Assembly: GCF_052045245.1 (NCBI RefSeq)
Contig: NZ_JBQEON010000001.1
Span: forward strand, 1 to 64,000
Direction: 5' to 3'
Length of the DNA stretch: 64,000 nt
From: Burkholderia sp052045245
Lineage (GTDB): Bacteria; Pseudomonadota; Gammaproteobacteria; Burkholderiales; Burkholderiaceae
In this document: one piece after another, positions 26,591 through 35,272 of the stretch
How positions within the stretch are numbered: position 1 is the first letter of the stretch
How the letters are laid out: every line of letters begins with the position of its first letter
The notes under the pieces: generated by a model
Seen by the model: only the letters and a program-made list of their open reading frames with translations
The model's database searches: none
Told to the model about the DNA's origin: nothing
Translations under genes and position numbers: made by a program

Positions 26591-27594
26591 TATGGTCCGA
26601 CGCCCGTCGCGACGCCGGTCATCTTCACGCCGGCGACGAAGTGCCCCTGGATGTACTTGTACGTGCCGCCGAGCGACACGTCGATGTGGAATGCGGCAAA
26701 CGCGACGATCGGCACGTAGGTGCTGCTCGATGTCTGCGTGACGACCGGCAGCACGACCGTCGAGCCGACCGGCACCGACGTGTACAGCGTCGCCTTCACG
26801 CCGGTCGCGAGATAGACGCTGTCGCCGATATTGAGTGTCGTCGGGTTGCCGGTCACCATCAGACCGCCCATCGTCGTCGTGTCAGTCGCGGTCGACTGGA
26901 ACGACGTCCACTGGCCGCCCATGCACAGCACGCCGTAGGTCTGGCCGTTGGTGATCGAGAATTCGAACGGCTGGCCCGTCAGCGGATTGATCAGCGGCTG
27001 GTTGGTCGCCGTGTTCCAGTACTGGTTGTACACGCACTGGTCGATCGCGATCGGAAAAAGCCCGCCCGCCGCCACCCCGCCCGGCGCGGCGAGCACCGCG
27101 ATCGCGGTCGCGCTGCCGGACGCGCCGGGGACGCCGAGCAACCCGCCGAGCAGCAGCGGAATCGAGCCGCCGTTCACGCCCGGCGCGCGCGATACCGTGA
27201 CCTGCACCGCCGGCACGTCGTACGAGCCGGGCGTGATGGTGGTCGGCTGCATCGATGAAGGGGTACGCGTCACGTTCCAGTACCCGGTCGTCACCGTGCC
27301 GGACGCGAGCGGCGCGCCGGCGGCCGCATTCTGCGCGATCACGCCGTTCGCCGCCGGCGCGGCCTGCGACCAGTTCAGCGCACCGTCGCTCGGCGACATC
27401 ATCGCGTCGGCCGCCGCGAGCGCGGCCGCATCGGCGGCGTTCTGCAACTGGTTGCGCACCGCGGCCACCCACGCGACGTCGATCGCGAACGCACCGAACG
27501 ACAGCAGCGGAATCAGGAACATCAGGAAGAACAGCGCGACGGAGCCACGCTCGCGCACGGCACCGGTGCGACGCGTGGCGACCGTGTCACTCAT
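26554..27594 (-). CDS. tadG: Tad pilus assembly protein TadG-like
   Basis: A 346-residue protein with a type IVb pilin-like N-terminus: RERGSVALFFLMFLIPLLSFGAFAIDVAWVAAVRNQLQNAADAAALAAA, which is the Tad_N (TadG) signature, with one TM segment at about 18-40. The rest is a beta-rich, Thr/Gly-rich exported region. No von Willebrand motif (DxSxS) was found, so this is the short form. It is the last gene of the tad operon; its start overlaps the end of tadE by 8 bp. Predicted to be a minor pseudopilin or envelope anchor of the Flp pilus. Confidence 0.82.
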   Translation of the reverse strand: MSDTVATRRTGAVRERGSVALFFLMFLIPLLSFGAFAIDVAWVAAVRNQLQNAADAAALAAADAMMSPSDGALNWSQAAPAANGVIAQNAAAGAPLASGTVTTGYWNVTRTPSSMQPTTITPGSYDVPAVQVTVSRAPGVNGGSIPLLLGGLLGVPGASGSATAIAVLAAPGGVAAGGLFPIAIDQCVYNQYWNTATNQPLINPLTGQPFEFSITNGQTYGVLCMGGQWTSFQSTATDTTTMGGLMVTGNPTTLNIGDSVYLATGVKATLYTSVPVGSTVVLPVVTQTSSSTYVPIVAFAAFHIDVSLGGTYKYIQGHFVAGVKMTGVATGVGPYYGVYVPPRLAL

Positions 27595-28015
27595 AGAGCA
27601 TCACCGAACTGGCCGATACCGTGACCGGGCCGGTCAACGCGCTGAATGCCGAACCCAGCACCATCCCGGCGTACGTATAGGTCACCGTGACCGTCAGCGC
27701 GGTGCCCGACGTCGTGCCGTTCGCCTGCGTCACGGTCACGGTCGGCGCGGTCGCGGTGCCACCGGTGATCAGGCTGTTCTGCGTGTAGCTCAATGCGACG
27801 TTGGCGATCTGGGTCGTCGTCAGCATCGGCACGCGCAGCACGACGCCCGCACGCGCGGCCTCGCGGCTCGCGTTCGTGATGACGGCCTTGTCGCACAGCA
27901 GCAGGCTCGTGTCGATGATGCCGATCAGCACCATCAGCAGGAACGGCAGCATCAGCGCGAACTCGAGCGACACGACGCCGCGCGCGTGGCGCTCGCGCAG
28001 CGCCGCGCGGGTCAT
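27587..28015 (-). CDS. tadE: pseudopilin TadE
   Basis: A 142-residue minor pilin. The prepilin region RHARGVVSLEFALMLPFLLMVLIGIIDTSLLLCDKAV has the G-V-V-S-LEFAL processing site with the invariant glutamate five residues after the glycine, and the long hydrophobic helix. The globular part is Thr/Ser/Val rich. The start at 28015 shares ATGA with the stop of tadD, and the end overlaps tadG, so it belongs to a tightly coupled operon. It should be processed by the prepilin peptidase TadV encoded at the other end of the operon. Confidence 0.88.
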   Translation of the reverse strand: MTRAALRERHARGVVSLEFALMLPFLLMVLIGIIDTSLLLCDKAVITNASREAARAGVVLRVPMLTTTQIANVALSYTQNSLITGGTATAPTVTVTQANGTTSGTALTVTVTYTYAGMVLGSAFSALTGPVTVSASSVMLYE

Positions 28016-28869
28016 TTTGCGGCCCCCGCGGCGGACGGCACGGCGCGCGGCTCGAGCGCGGCCCCCGTCAACGGCCGGGCGGCGGTGCTCGCGTGGCGCG
28101 CCGCGAGTTGCGCGCGCACCGCCTGGTAGACGCGCAGATTGTCGGCCACCGCCGAAGCGGGCAGATCCGCGGACAGCAGCTTCTTCGCCGAATCCGTGTT
28201 GCCGAGCACCCCATACGCGAACGCGAGGTTCTGGCGGGCCTGCCACGGCGCATCGGGCAATCCGGCCACGTCGAGCAGCACGTTCACGCCCTCGCGCGGC
28301 CGGTTGCTCAGCACGAGCGACAGCCCGAGATCGACGCGCAGCCCCTGCGCCTCCGGATGGGCGCGCAGCGCGTCGCGATACACGGCCTGTGCATCTTCAT
28401 GGCGGCCCTGCAGGTCGAGCACCGTGCCGAGTCCTTGCGCCGCGAGCGGAAGATTCGGCTTCGCGGCCAGCAGGTCGCGATACCGCTGTGCGGCCTCGTC
28501 GAGCCGGCGCTGCCGCAACGCGACGCGCGCGAGCCCGACCTGCGGCCCGAGTTCCGCGGGCGCCTGCTGCCGCGCCTGCTCGTAGAGCATCCGCGCACGC
28601 TCCAGATCGCCGGCCCGGTAGTTGACGTCACCGAGCCCAAGACGCGCCGCGAGCGAATCGGGATGCCGGGCGAGCACCTTGTCGTACAGCGTCGACGCGA
28701 GCTCGACGTTGCCGCCGGCGAGCGCGCTGTCGGCAATGCGCAGTTCGGCCTGCGGGTCGTCGCTCTTGTTCGACAGTGCCGGCCTCGTCTGGATGCCCGG
28801 CGCGCAGCCGCCGGCCAGCACCGGCAATATGATCGCGATGGCGAGCGCACGCATGACGGATCGTGTCAC
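28012..28869 (-). CDS. tadD: TPR lipoprotein TadD
   Basis: A 285-residue lipoprotein. The signal ends in the lipobox LAGGC (cysteine at residue 22). It is followed by about five tetratricopeptide-like repeats (for example NVELASTLYDKVLARHPDSLAARLGLG and DLERARMLYEQARQQAP). TadD is a pilotin-like factor that helps assemble the Tad secretin in the outer membrane. Both ends overlap neighbouring genes by 4 bp (ATGA), supporting the start at 28869 and translational coupling with tadC and tadE. Confidence 0.88.
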   Translation of the reverse strand: MTRSVMRALAIAIILPVLAGGCAPGIQTRPALSNKSDDPQAELRIADSALAGGNVELASTLYDKVLARHPDSLAARLGLGDVNYRAGDLERARMLYEQARQQAPAELGPQVGLARVALRQRRLDEAAQRYRDLLAAKPNLPLAAQGLGTVLDLQGRHEDAQAVYRDALRAHPEAQGLRVDLGLSLVLSNRPREGVNVLLDVAGLPDAPWQARQNLAFAYGVLGNTDSAKKLLSADLPASAVADNLRVYQAVRAQLAARHASTAARPLTGAALEPRAVPSAAGAAK

Positions 28870-29810
28870 TTGAATACCTCCAGCAGGCGGATCGCCGCCG
28901 GGCCCGCCGCGATCAGGCCGACCGTCGGCAGGATGAACAGCATCATCGGCAGCGTGATCTTCGGCGCGAGCTTCGCGGCCTTTTCCTCGAGCGCGACGAT
29001 CTGCTCGGTGCGCTCGCTGCGCGACAGGGTTCGCAGCGCCTGTGTGATCGGCGTGCCGAATCGCTGCGATTGCGTGAGCGTCGTCGCCAGCGAGCGTGCC
29101 GATGCAAAGTCCACCCGGCGCGCGAAATGCGCCAGCGCTTCCGATACGTTACCGCTCAGCGTCAGCTCGTCCGCGCAGACCGTCAGCTCGTCGGCCAGCG
29201 GCGGGCAAATGCGCTCGAGTTCGCGCGCGACGCGCCGCACGCCCGATACGAGGCTGTTTCCCGCCATCGTGCAGATCACCAGCAAATCGAGCGCATCCGG
29301 AAAGCACGCGGCGATGATCCGCCGGCGCCGCCGGATCATCGCGCCGAGCACGTACTCGGGCACGATCACGCCGATCACGAACGCGGCGACCATCGCCACC
29401 GCGCGGATGATGAAGTATTCGCCGAAGCGCGGAATATACGGGCTGAACACGATCGCGATACCCGCGAGCAGCACGCCGCAGCTCAGCTTGATGCCGATCA
29501 TCGACAACACCGCACGCCGGTCGCGAAAACCCGCGCGCGTCAACTGCAGCCCCAGCTTCACGCGCTGCATCGGATCGAGCACCGGCAACCGCTCGCCGAG
29601 CTGTGCGAGGCGCCGCGTCAGGTCCTGGCGCACCTCGCCGGGCTGCAGGCGCCCCGGCACCAGCGACGGCGGGCGCTGTCCGGCCGCCTGCCGCACGCGC
29701 GCGGCGATCCGCCGCCGCGTGCCGCCGCCGGGCGTCGCGAGCGCCACCGCGACGCAGGCGAGCAACAGCAACAGTTCAAGGCCGCGGGCGGCCAACATCG
29801 AGGTCGTCAT
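28866..29810 (-). CDS. tadC: Tad pilus inner-membrane platform protein TadC
   Basis: A 314-residue GspF-like platform protein with TM segments at the N-terminus (LELLLLLACVAVALA), in the middle (LSCGVLLAGIAIVF; AVAMVAAFVIGVIVPEYVL) and at the C-terminus (ITLPMMLFILPTVGLIAAGPAAI). The T2SF domain is marked by FPDALDLLVICTMAGNSLVSGVRRVARELE. It pairs with TadB and couples the ATPase TadA to pilus growth. The ATGA overlap with tadB fixes the start at 29810; the same frame extends further upstream only because tadB's complement happens to be open. Confidence 0.9.
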   Translation of the reverse strand: MTTSMLAARGLELLLLLACVAVALATPGGGTRRRIAARVRQAAGQRPPSLVPGRLQPGEVRQDLTRRLAQLGERLPVLDPMQRVKLGLQLTRAGFRDRRAVLSMIGIKLSCGVLLAGIAIVFSPYIPRFGEYFIIRAVAMVAAFVIGVIVPEYVLGAMIRRRRRIIAACFPDALDLLVICTMAGNSLVSGVRRVARELERICPPLADELTVCADELTLSGNVSEALAHFARRVDFASARSLATTLTQSQRFGTPITQALRTLSRSERTEQIVALEEKAAKLAPKITLPMMLFILPTVGLIAAGPAAIRLLEVFK

Positions 29811-30784
29811 CGCGCGGTATCCAGTTTCGACATCCTGTTGATCGTCAGCAGTCCGATCGTCAGCAGAACCGCGGCAATCGTCAGCATCACGTGCCCGGCG
29901 TGCGTGTCGAACAGCAGCATCACGTACGAGCGGTTCACGAGGAACAACGCGCCGATCATGACGAATGGGACCGCCGATATGATCTTCGTCGTGATCCGCC
30001 CTTCGGCGGTCAACGCGCGTGTCTTCAGGCGAATGTCGCGGCGCGAGCGGATGATGCTCGACAACTCGTCGAGCGTCTCGCCGAGGCTGCCGCCGGTCTC
30101 GCGCTGCAGCAGCAGGTAGACGGTGAAGAACGAGAAGTCCGCGATCATCAGCCGGTCCGCCGCCTGCGTCAGCACGTCCTTCAGATCCGCGCCGACGCGC
30201 AGGCTGTCGCCCATCGTGCGGAAGGTCGAGCGCACCGGCTCCGCCGCATTGTCGCCCACTGTACTGATCGCCTGCGTAACCGGAATGCCCGCGCGCACCG
30301 CACGCACGATCAGGTCGATCGCGTCCGGGAACGCCTCGAGAAAGCGCAGCCGGAAGCGCTCGACCAGCGCGCGATAGCTGGCGCGCATCGCGACCAGCGG
30401 CAGCCCGACGTAGATCAGCGGATGCATCACGCGCGGCAGCGCGACAAGGTTCACCGCGACGATACCGGCGATCGCGCCGACGATCGCGCTCACGATGACG
30501 ATCCGCATCCCGCGCTCGCCGCCGACCGCGCGCACGCGCGTCACGTAGCGCTGCAGCCACGCGCGCGTGCGGCCTTGGCGGCGCGGCAGGTTGAACAGCG
30601 CGACGCCGGGCGCGGCGGACGCACCGGCCTCGCGGCCCGCCAGCGACGGCCCGAGGTGTCGCATCCGCTCGCGAATGCGCTGCTCCGGCGTCTGGCGTGT
30701 GCGATCGAACAGCGCGGACAGCGCGAGGCCGGCCACGAGGATCACAACGAATGCGCCAAGCGCGAACAGGTCTGCCGTACTCAT
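29807..30784 (-). CDS. tadB: Tad pilus inner-membrane platform protein TadB
   Basis: A 325-residue paralogue of TadC with an N-terminal TM segment (ALGAFVVILVAGLALSALF), two central ones and two at the C-terminus. The cytoplasmic T2SF domain contains FPDAIDLIVRAVRAGIPVTQAISTVG and LLQRETGGSLGETLDELSSIIR, close to the family consensus. It starts with ATG in an ATGA overlap with tadA and ends in one with tadC. With TadC it forms the inner-membrane base of the Flp pilus machine. Confidence 0.92.
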   Translation of the reverse strand: MSTADLFALGAFVVILVAGLALSALFDRTRQTPEQRIRERMRHLGPSLAGREAGASAAPGVALFNLPRRQGRTRAWLQRYVTRVRAVGGERGMRIVIVSAIVGAIAGIVAVNLVALPRVMHPLIYVGLPLVAMRASYRALVERFRLRFLEAFPDAIDLIVRAVRAGIPVTQAISTVGDNAAEPVRSTFRTMGDSLRVGADLKDVLTQAADRLMIADFSFFTVYLLLQRETGGSLGETLDELSSIIRSRRDIRLKTRALTAEGRITTKIISAVPFVMIGALFLVNRSYVMLLFDTHAGHVMLTIAAVLLTIGLLTINRMSKLDTAR

Positions 30785-32199
30785 TGCCGGAATACCTCGG
30801 ACAGCGCGTCCTCGATGCCGTAGTCCGCGGCGCGCTGCGCGAACGCGGGCCGCAGCGACGACGCCTCGAACACGCCTTTCACCGCATCGCGCGTCGTGTC
30901 GCTTTCCTGGCGGAACGTGAACAGGTCCTGCGTGATCACCACTTCGCCTTCCATCCCGACGATCTCGGTGATCCGGGTCACGCGGCGCACGCCGTCGCGC
31001 ATCCGCTCGACCTGCACGAACAGATGCACGGCGCTCGCGATCTGGCGCCGGATCGACAGCAGCTGCAGGTTCGCGTTCGCCATCATGACCATGCTTTCGA
31101 GCCGGCTGATCGCGTCGCGCGGCGTGTTCGCATGGATCGTCGTCATCGAGCCGTCGTGGCCCGTATTCATCGCCTGCAGCACGTCGAACGCCTCCGCGCC
31201 GCGGATCTCGCCAAGGATGATGCGGTCGGGCCGCATCCGCAGCGCGTTGCGCACGAGGTCGCGCTGCGAGATGCCGCCGAGCCCTTCGGTGTTCTCCGGC
31301 CGCGTCTCGAGACTGACGACATGCGGCTGCAGCAGCTGCAGCTCGGCCGCATCCTCGATCGTCACGATCCGCTCGTGCTCGTCGATGTGCTGCGACAGCG
31401 CATTCAGCAGCGTCGTCTTGCCCGAACCGGTACCGCCCGAGATCACGATGTTCAGCCGGCACGCACAGGCGATCTTCAGCACCTGCAGCATCCCGTGCGA
31501 AATATTGCCCTGATGCGCCATCCGCGCGAGCGTGATGTCGCGCTTCGCGAACTTGCGGATCGAGATCGACGCGCCGCGCATCGCGATCGGCGGCAGCACC
31601 ACGTTCACGCGGCTGCCGTCGGCAAGACGCGCGTCGACCATCGGGCTGCTCTCGTCGACCCGGCGCCCGACCGCCGCGGCGATCCGCTGCGCGACGCTCG
31701 TCACGTGCGCGTTGTCGCGAAACTTCAGCGACGTGAGTTCGAGCCGGCCCGCGCGCTCGACGTACACCTGGTCGGGGCCGTTCACGAGGATGTCCGAGAC
31801 GGTGTCGTCGGCGAGCAGCGGCTCGATCGGCCCGACGCCGAACATGTCGTTCAGGATCGCGTCGACGATCAGCACCTGTTCGCCCGCCGTGATCTTCAGG
31901 CGCTCGCGCTCGACCGTGTGCGCGGCCACCTGCTCGACGCCCGCGCGCACTTCGTCGCGCGTCTTCATCAGCGCCGCCGACATGTTCATCGACGTGAACA
32001 CCGCGGTGCGAATCGCATCGAACTTGCCGGAGCGGATCAGCGCCTCCTGGGTGTCGGCGGCCGCCGGCCCGCGGGCGACGGCTGAAGCCTGGCTCGCGGC
32101 CGGCCCCGGCGCGGGCGCCGGTGCGCCGTCGCGCGGCGCGGTGGGCGACACGGCCGGCGCGGGGTCCTGCGTCGGCGGTTTGCGGGTGCCGAACGTCAC
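30781..32199 (-). CDS. tadA: Tad pilus assembly ATPase TadA/CpaF
   Basis: A 472-residue secretion ATPase (GspE/VirB11 family) that powers Flp pilus assembly. The N-terminus is Pro/Ala-rich. The Walker A motif is SGGTGSGKTTLLNAL; the Asp box and Walker B region is RPDRIILGEIRGAEAFDVLQ; and the His box is HDGSMTTIHANT. The start is taken as the GTG at 32199: it gives a GTGA overlap with the tadZ stop like the other junctions of this operon, and GGAGGAAAG lies just upstream. An in-frame ATG at 32214 inside tadZ is the alternative. Confidence 0.93.
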   Translation of the reverse strand: MTFGTRKPPTQDPAPAVSPTAPRDGAPAPAPGPAASQASAVARGPAAADTQEALIRSGKFDAIRTAVFTSMNMSAALMKTRDEVRAGVEQVAAHTVERERLKITAGEQVLIVDAILNDMFGVGPIEPLLADDTVSDILVNGPDQVYVERAGRLELTSLKFRDNAHVTSVAQRIAAAVGRRVDESSPMVDARLADGSRVNVVLPPIAMRGASISIRKFAKRDITLARMAHQGNISHGMLQVLKIACACRLNIVISGGTGSGKTTLLNALSQHIDEHERIVTIEDAAELQLLQPHVVSLETRPENTEGLGGISQRDLVRNALRMRPDRIILGEIRGAEAFDVLQAMNTGHDGSMTTIHANTPRDAISRLESMVMMANANLQLLSIRRQIASAVHLFVQVERMRDGVRRVTRITEIVGMEGEVVITQDLFTFRQESDTTRDAVKGVFEASSLRPAFAQRAADYGIEDALSEVFRQ

Positions 32200-33419
32200 G
32201 ATCCTTTCCTCCATTTGACGAAGCGCGCATACCACGGCTCGGCGACAGCCATCGATTCACCGGTGATGCCGTTCGCGAGCCGCCGGATCTCGTCCAGGAA
32301 GCCATGACGCTTCGCGTCCTCGATCGGCTCGCCGAGGTTCTCGGCGACCGCGAGCGACTGCGGCTCGTGCGGCAGCTCGCGCAGCCTCACGCCGCCGAAT
32401 GCATCCTCGAAATCGACCTGCGCGACGCGCCCCTTGACCGCTTCGAGCGGATTGTTCAGCACCATCGACAGCAACCGCTCGCCGGGCAGCTCCTTCACGA
32501 AGCGCGCAAGCCGCGCGGTTTCGTACGCGGCGTGCACCGAGCGGTCGGCAACGATATAGACGAGATCGGACACGTCCAGTGCATTCTCGAACAGTCTTCC
32601 CGCGCGGTTGCCCACGTCGAACAGCACGTAGTGGAAGCGGTCCTTCAGCATGTCGACCAGCAGCGCGACCGCATCGTCGCGCAGCGGCGCATTCTCGCCG
32701 TACGCCAGTTCGGCCGAGAGCACGTGCAGGCGGTCGCCCTTCGTGACGAACATGCGGTCGAACAGCGTGTCGTCGGGACGCTGCTCCATGTTCAGCAATT
32801 CGATCAGCCCGTTGTTGCTCGACAGCCCGAGCATCGAGTTCGCGCCGCCGCCATGCAGGTTCAGGTCGACGTACGCGACGCGGCGTCGCTTCTCGCCCGC
32901 CAGGCAGCGCGCGAGACTCACCGCGATCGTCGTCGTGCCGACGCCGCCGCGCGCGCCGACGAAGCTGACGATCTTGCCGGTGCGCGCCTGCACGACCGAT
33001 TCCGTCGCCGTCAGTGCGCGCCGCATCAACTCGACGGTCAGCGGCTTCACGATGTAGTCCTGCACGCCGATGCCGAGCAGGTTGCGGAACAGCCCGACGT
33101 CGTTCTGCATGCCGATCGCGACGACCCTCACGGACGGATCGCATACGTCGGCGAGCCGCATCAGGTCGGACACCGGCAACACCGAATCCGACACGTCGAC
33201 GATCAACTGGCGCGGCGAGCGCTCGTGCTGCTGCAGCAGCCGAATCGCGTCCTCGCAGTTGCCCGGTTGCACATGGGCACGCGGGATCGACAGGTCGTGG
33301 GCGACGCGGCGGATCACGTCCTCGCTGCCCGCATCCGACACGACCGCGATGAGATCCGCCGCACCGGCGGAGGCGGCGCGCTTGGCGTGGCTGCGATCGA
33401 AGACGTTCATTGGAGGCAT
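32196..33419 (-). CDS. tadZ: pilus localisation ATPase TadZ/CpaE
   Basis: A 407-residue protein with an N-terminal receiver-like domain (LIAVVSDAGSEDVIRRVAHDL to about residue 130) and a ParA/MinD-like domain. The P-loop is VGARGGVGTTTIAVSLAR, in which the usual lysine before the final threonines is replaced, as is common in TadZ/CpaE. YVDLNLHGGG is the switch region. It probably marks the cell pole or assembly site. The start could be MPPM (33419) or the Met four codons later; neither has a strong ribosome site. Confidence 0.88.
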   Translation of the reverse strand: MPPMNVFDRSHAKRAASAGAADLIAVVSDAGSEDVIRRVAHDLSIPRAHVQPGNCEDAIRLLQQHERSPRQLIVDVSDSVLPVSDLMRLADVCDPSVRVVAIGMQNDVGLFRNLLGIGVQDYIVKPLTVELMRRALTATESVVQARTGKIVSFVGARGGVGTTTIAVSLARCLAGEKRRRVAYVDLNLHGGGANSMLGLSSNNGLIELLNMEQRPDDTLFDRMFVTKGDRLHVLSAELAYGENAPLRDDAVALLVDMLKDRFHYVLFDVGNRAGRLFENALDVSDLVYIVADRSVHAAYETARLARFVKELPGERLLSMVLNNPLEAVKGRVAQVDFEDAFGGVRLRELPHEPQSLAVAENLGEPIEDAKRHGFLDEIRRLANGITGESMAVAEPWYARFVKWRKGS

Positions 33420-33440
33420 CGCGATGGCGTCGGAAGCGGG

Positions 33441-33821
33441 TCAATGGCCGGGCGAGCCGGTCGTCAGCGTCTTGCCGGGGGTCGGCTGCTTCACGCGATC
33501 CTCCACGTAGCGGCGCACCGCGTCGGCGGCAACCTGCGCGTCGGCGCCCCCGTACGGCACCGGCGCGACGAGGTCTTCCGGACGCGCGAGCATCGCCGCG
33601 AGATTCGTGTAGGTCGCGCAGCCGAACGGCACGCCGGGCCGCCCGAACCCGGCATCGACGAGATGCGACGGCTGCATCAGCTTCGCGCAGTCGGGCGGCA
33701 CCGCGTGCACGCCGTCGAAGCCGATCGCACGCGCGTCGGGCAGATTGACGGGCGGCGGCGCCGACAGGCAGCCTGCCAGCGCCAGCGGCAACAACGCGGG
33801 GACGACGGTTCGAACTCGCAT
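33441..33821 (-). CDS. CpaD-like pilus lipoprotein
   Basis: A 126-residue lipoprotein with signal MRVRTVVPALLPLALAGC (acylated cysteine at 18). The mature part contains CAKLMQPSHLVDAGFGRPGVPFGCATYTNLAAMLARPEDL, which corresponds to the conserved C-terminal region of CpaD (a Cys/Gly core followed by the N-L-A-x-M motif). It is much shorter than Caulobacter CpaD. It lies between the secretin and TadZ genes in the tad operon and probably supports the outer-membrane secretin. The start at 33821 has GGAGGAG upstream. Confidence 0.75.
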   Translation of the reverse strand: MRVRTVVPALLPLALAGCLSAPPPVNLPDARAIGFDGVHAVPPDCAKLMQPSHLVDAGFGRPGVPFGCATYTNLAAMLARPEDLVAPVPYGGADAQVAADAVRRYVEDRVKQPTPGKTLTTGSPGH

Positions 33822-33835
33822 GCGCGCTCCTCCGG

Positions 33836-35218
33836 TCAGTACACGAAGCCCGCGGCGCCGACGAGGCGCGGCGTGTCGCCCGACAGCAGATCGAGCCCGA
33901 GGTTGCGCTGGATCGCGAACTCGAGGTCGCTGCTCGGCCGCGCGACGGTGTCGAGCGCCTGCTCGAGCTGGCCGGGCCCGGCCGGCTGCACGATGTACGG
34001 CGTGACGATCACGACGACCTCGGTCTTGTTGTCCTGGAAGTTCTTCGACGAAAACAGCCGGCCGATGATCGGCAGCCGACCGAGCCCGGGAATCTGCGAC
34101 ACGGTATTGGCCGTCTGGCTCTGCAACAGCCCGCCGATCGCGAAGCTCTGCCCGCTCGACAACTCGACCGTCGTCTCGACGCGCCGCACGGTGAGCCCCG
34201 GCACCGTGACGCCGCCCGTCGTCACGCTGTTGTTCGGGTCGACCTCGCTCACCTCCGGGCGCACCTTCAGGCTGATCCGGTTGTCGGCGAGCACGGTGGG
34301 CGTGAAATCGAGCGACACGCCGAACGGCTTGAACTCGACCGTGATCGCGCCGGTCGTGGTGCCGGCCTGCGCGACCGGAATCGGAATCTCGCCGCCCGCG
34401 AGGAAGCTCGCGGTCTGGCCGGACATCGCGGTGAGGTTTGGCTCCGCGAGCATCGTGATCAGGCCTTCCTGGTCGAGCGCATCGAGCACGACGTCGATCG
34501 ACCAGCGCCCCGCATGAAAGCCGCCGAGCACCGAATACGCGCCGCTCGGCGCCAGGTTGAACAGCTTGGTCGTCGGATCGAACAGCGTGCGCCCGTTGAA
34601 CAAGCCGCCGACGAAATTGCCGGCCGCGCCGAGCGAGCTCCAGTTGATGCCGAGCTGCTGCGTGATGTTGCGGCTCACCTCGGTCACGCGCACGCGCAGG
34701 TTCACCTGAATCGGGCGCGACAGCGTGAGCCGGTTGACGATCCTTGCCTTGTCGTTGACATACGGCGCGAGCGACTGCATCACGGCGTCCGCGTCGGCCG
34801 CACTCGGCACCTTGCCCGACACCATCAGCGAGCCCGGCGCGCCGGACACCGCCAGCTTCAGTTGCGGGAAACGGCTGTCGAGCACCGCCTGCAGCGATGC
34901 GGTGTCGGCCTGCACGATCACCGTCCGGCGCAGGATCGGCCGATGGTTCGCGCCGAGCGCGATCAGCGTGGTGGTACCGGCCTTCTTGCCGAACACGAAC
35001 ACGGTGCGCGGCGACGGCACCTGGATGTCGGCCACGCTCGGGTCCGCGACGAACATCGCGGTCGCGGGCTCGGACAGCGACAGCATCTCGCCCTTGCCGG
35101 TGGCGATCGACAGCGTCGCGCCGGCGTCCGCCGCCTGCGCGCGCTGGGCGAGCGCGACGCCCGGCGCGACGATGCAGGCCAGGCACCAGAAAGCGATCCA
35201 ACGAACCGTGCGCACCAT
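33836..35218 (-). CDS. rcpA: Tad pilus secretin RcpA/CpaC
   Basis: A 460-residue outer-membrane secretin. A signal peptide (VRWIAFWCLACIVAPGVALAQ) precedes an N-terminal T2SS-like domain with PSVADIQVPSPRTVFVFGKKAGTTTLIALG and a BON-like segment. The secretin core contains IQVNLRVRVTEVSRNITQQLGINW, and the C-terminal gate region is VPGLTVRRVETTVELSSGQSFAIGGLLQ, followed by LPIIGRLFSSKNFQDNKTEVVVIVTPYIV. It forms the channel for the Flp pilus. The ATG at 35218 was preferred over a TTG five codons upstream. Confidence 0.92.
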   Translation of the reverse strand: MVRTVRWIAFWCLACIVAPGVALAQRAQAADAGATLSIATGKGEMLSLSEPATAMFVADPSVADIQVPSPRTVFVFGKKAGTTTLIALGANHRPILRRTVIVQADTASLQAVLDSRFPQLKLAVSGAPGSLMVSGKVPSAADADAVMQSLAPYVNDKARIVNRLTLSRPIQVNLRVRVTEVSRNITQQLGINWSSLGAAGNFVGGLFNGRTLFDPTTKLFNLAPSGAYSVLGGFHAGRWSIDVVLDALDQEGLITMLAEPNLTAMSGQTASFLAGGEIPIPVAQAGTTTGAITVEFKPFGVSLDFTPTVLADNRISLKVRPEVSEVDPNNSVTTGGVTVPGLTVRRVETTVELSSGQSFAIGGLLQSQTANTVSQIPGLGRLPIIGRLFSSKNFQDNKTEVVVIVTPYIVQPAGPGQLEQALDTVARPSSDLEFAIQRNLGLDLLSGDTPRLVGAAGFVY

Positions 35219-35272
35219 GCGTTTTCCCGTCAAATGCCGGCCGCCGGGCGGCCGGCCCGAATCGTCATGCCG

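Noticed and set aside
30697..34517. Long plus-strand frames opposite the tad genes
   Set aside because: Shadows of tadA, tadZ and secretin genes, which have clear motifs and overlapping start/stop codons.
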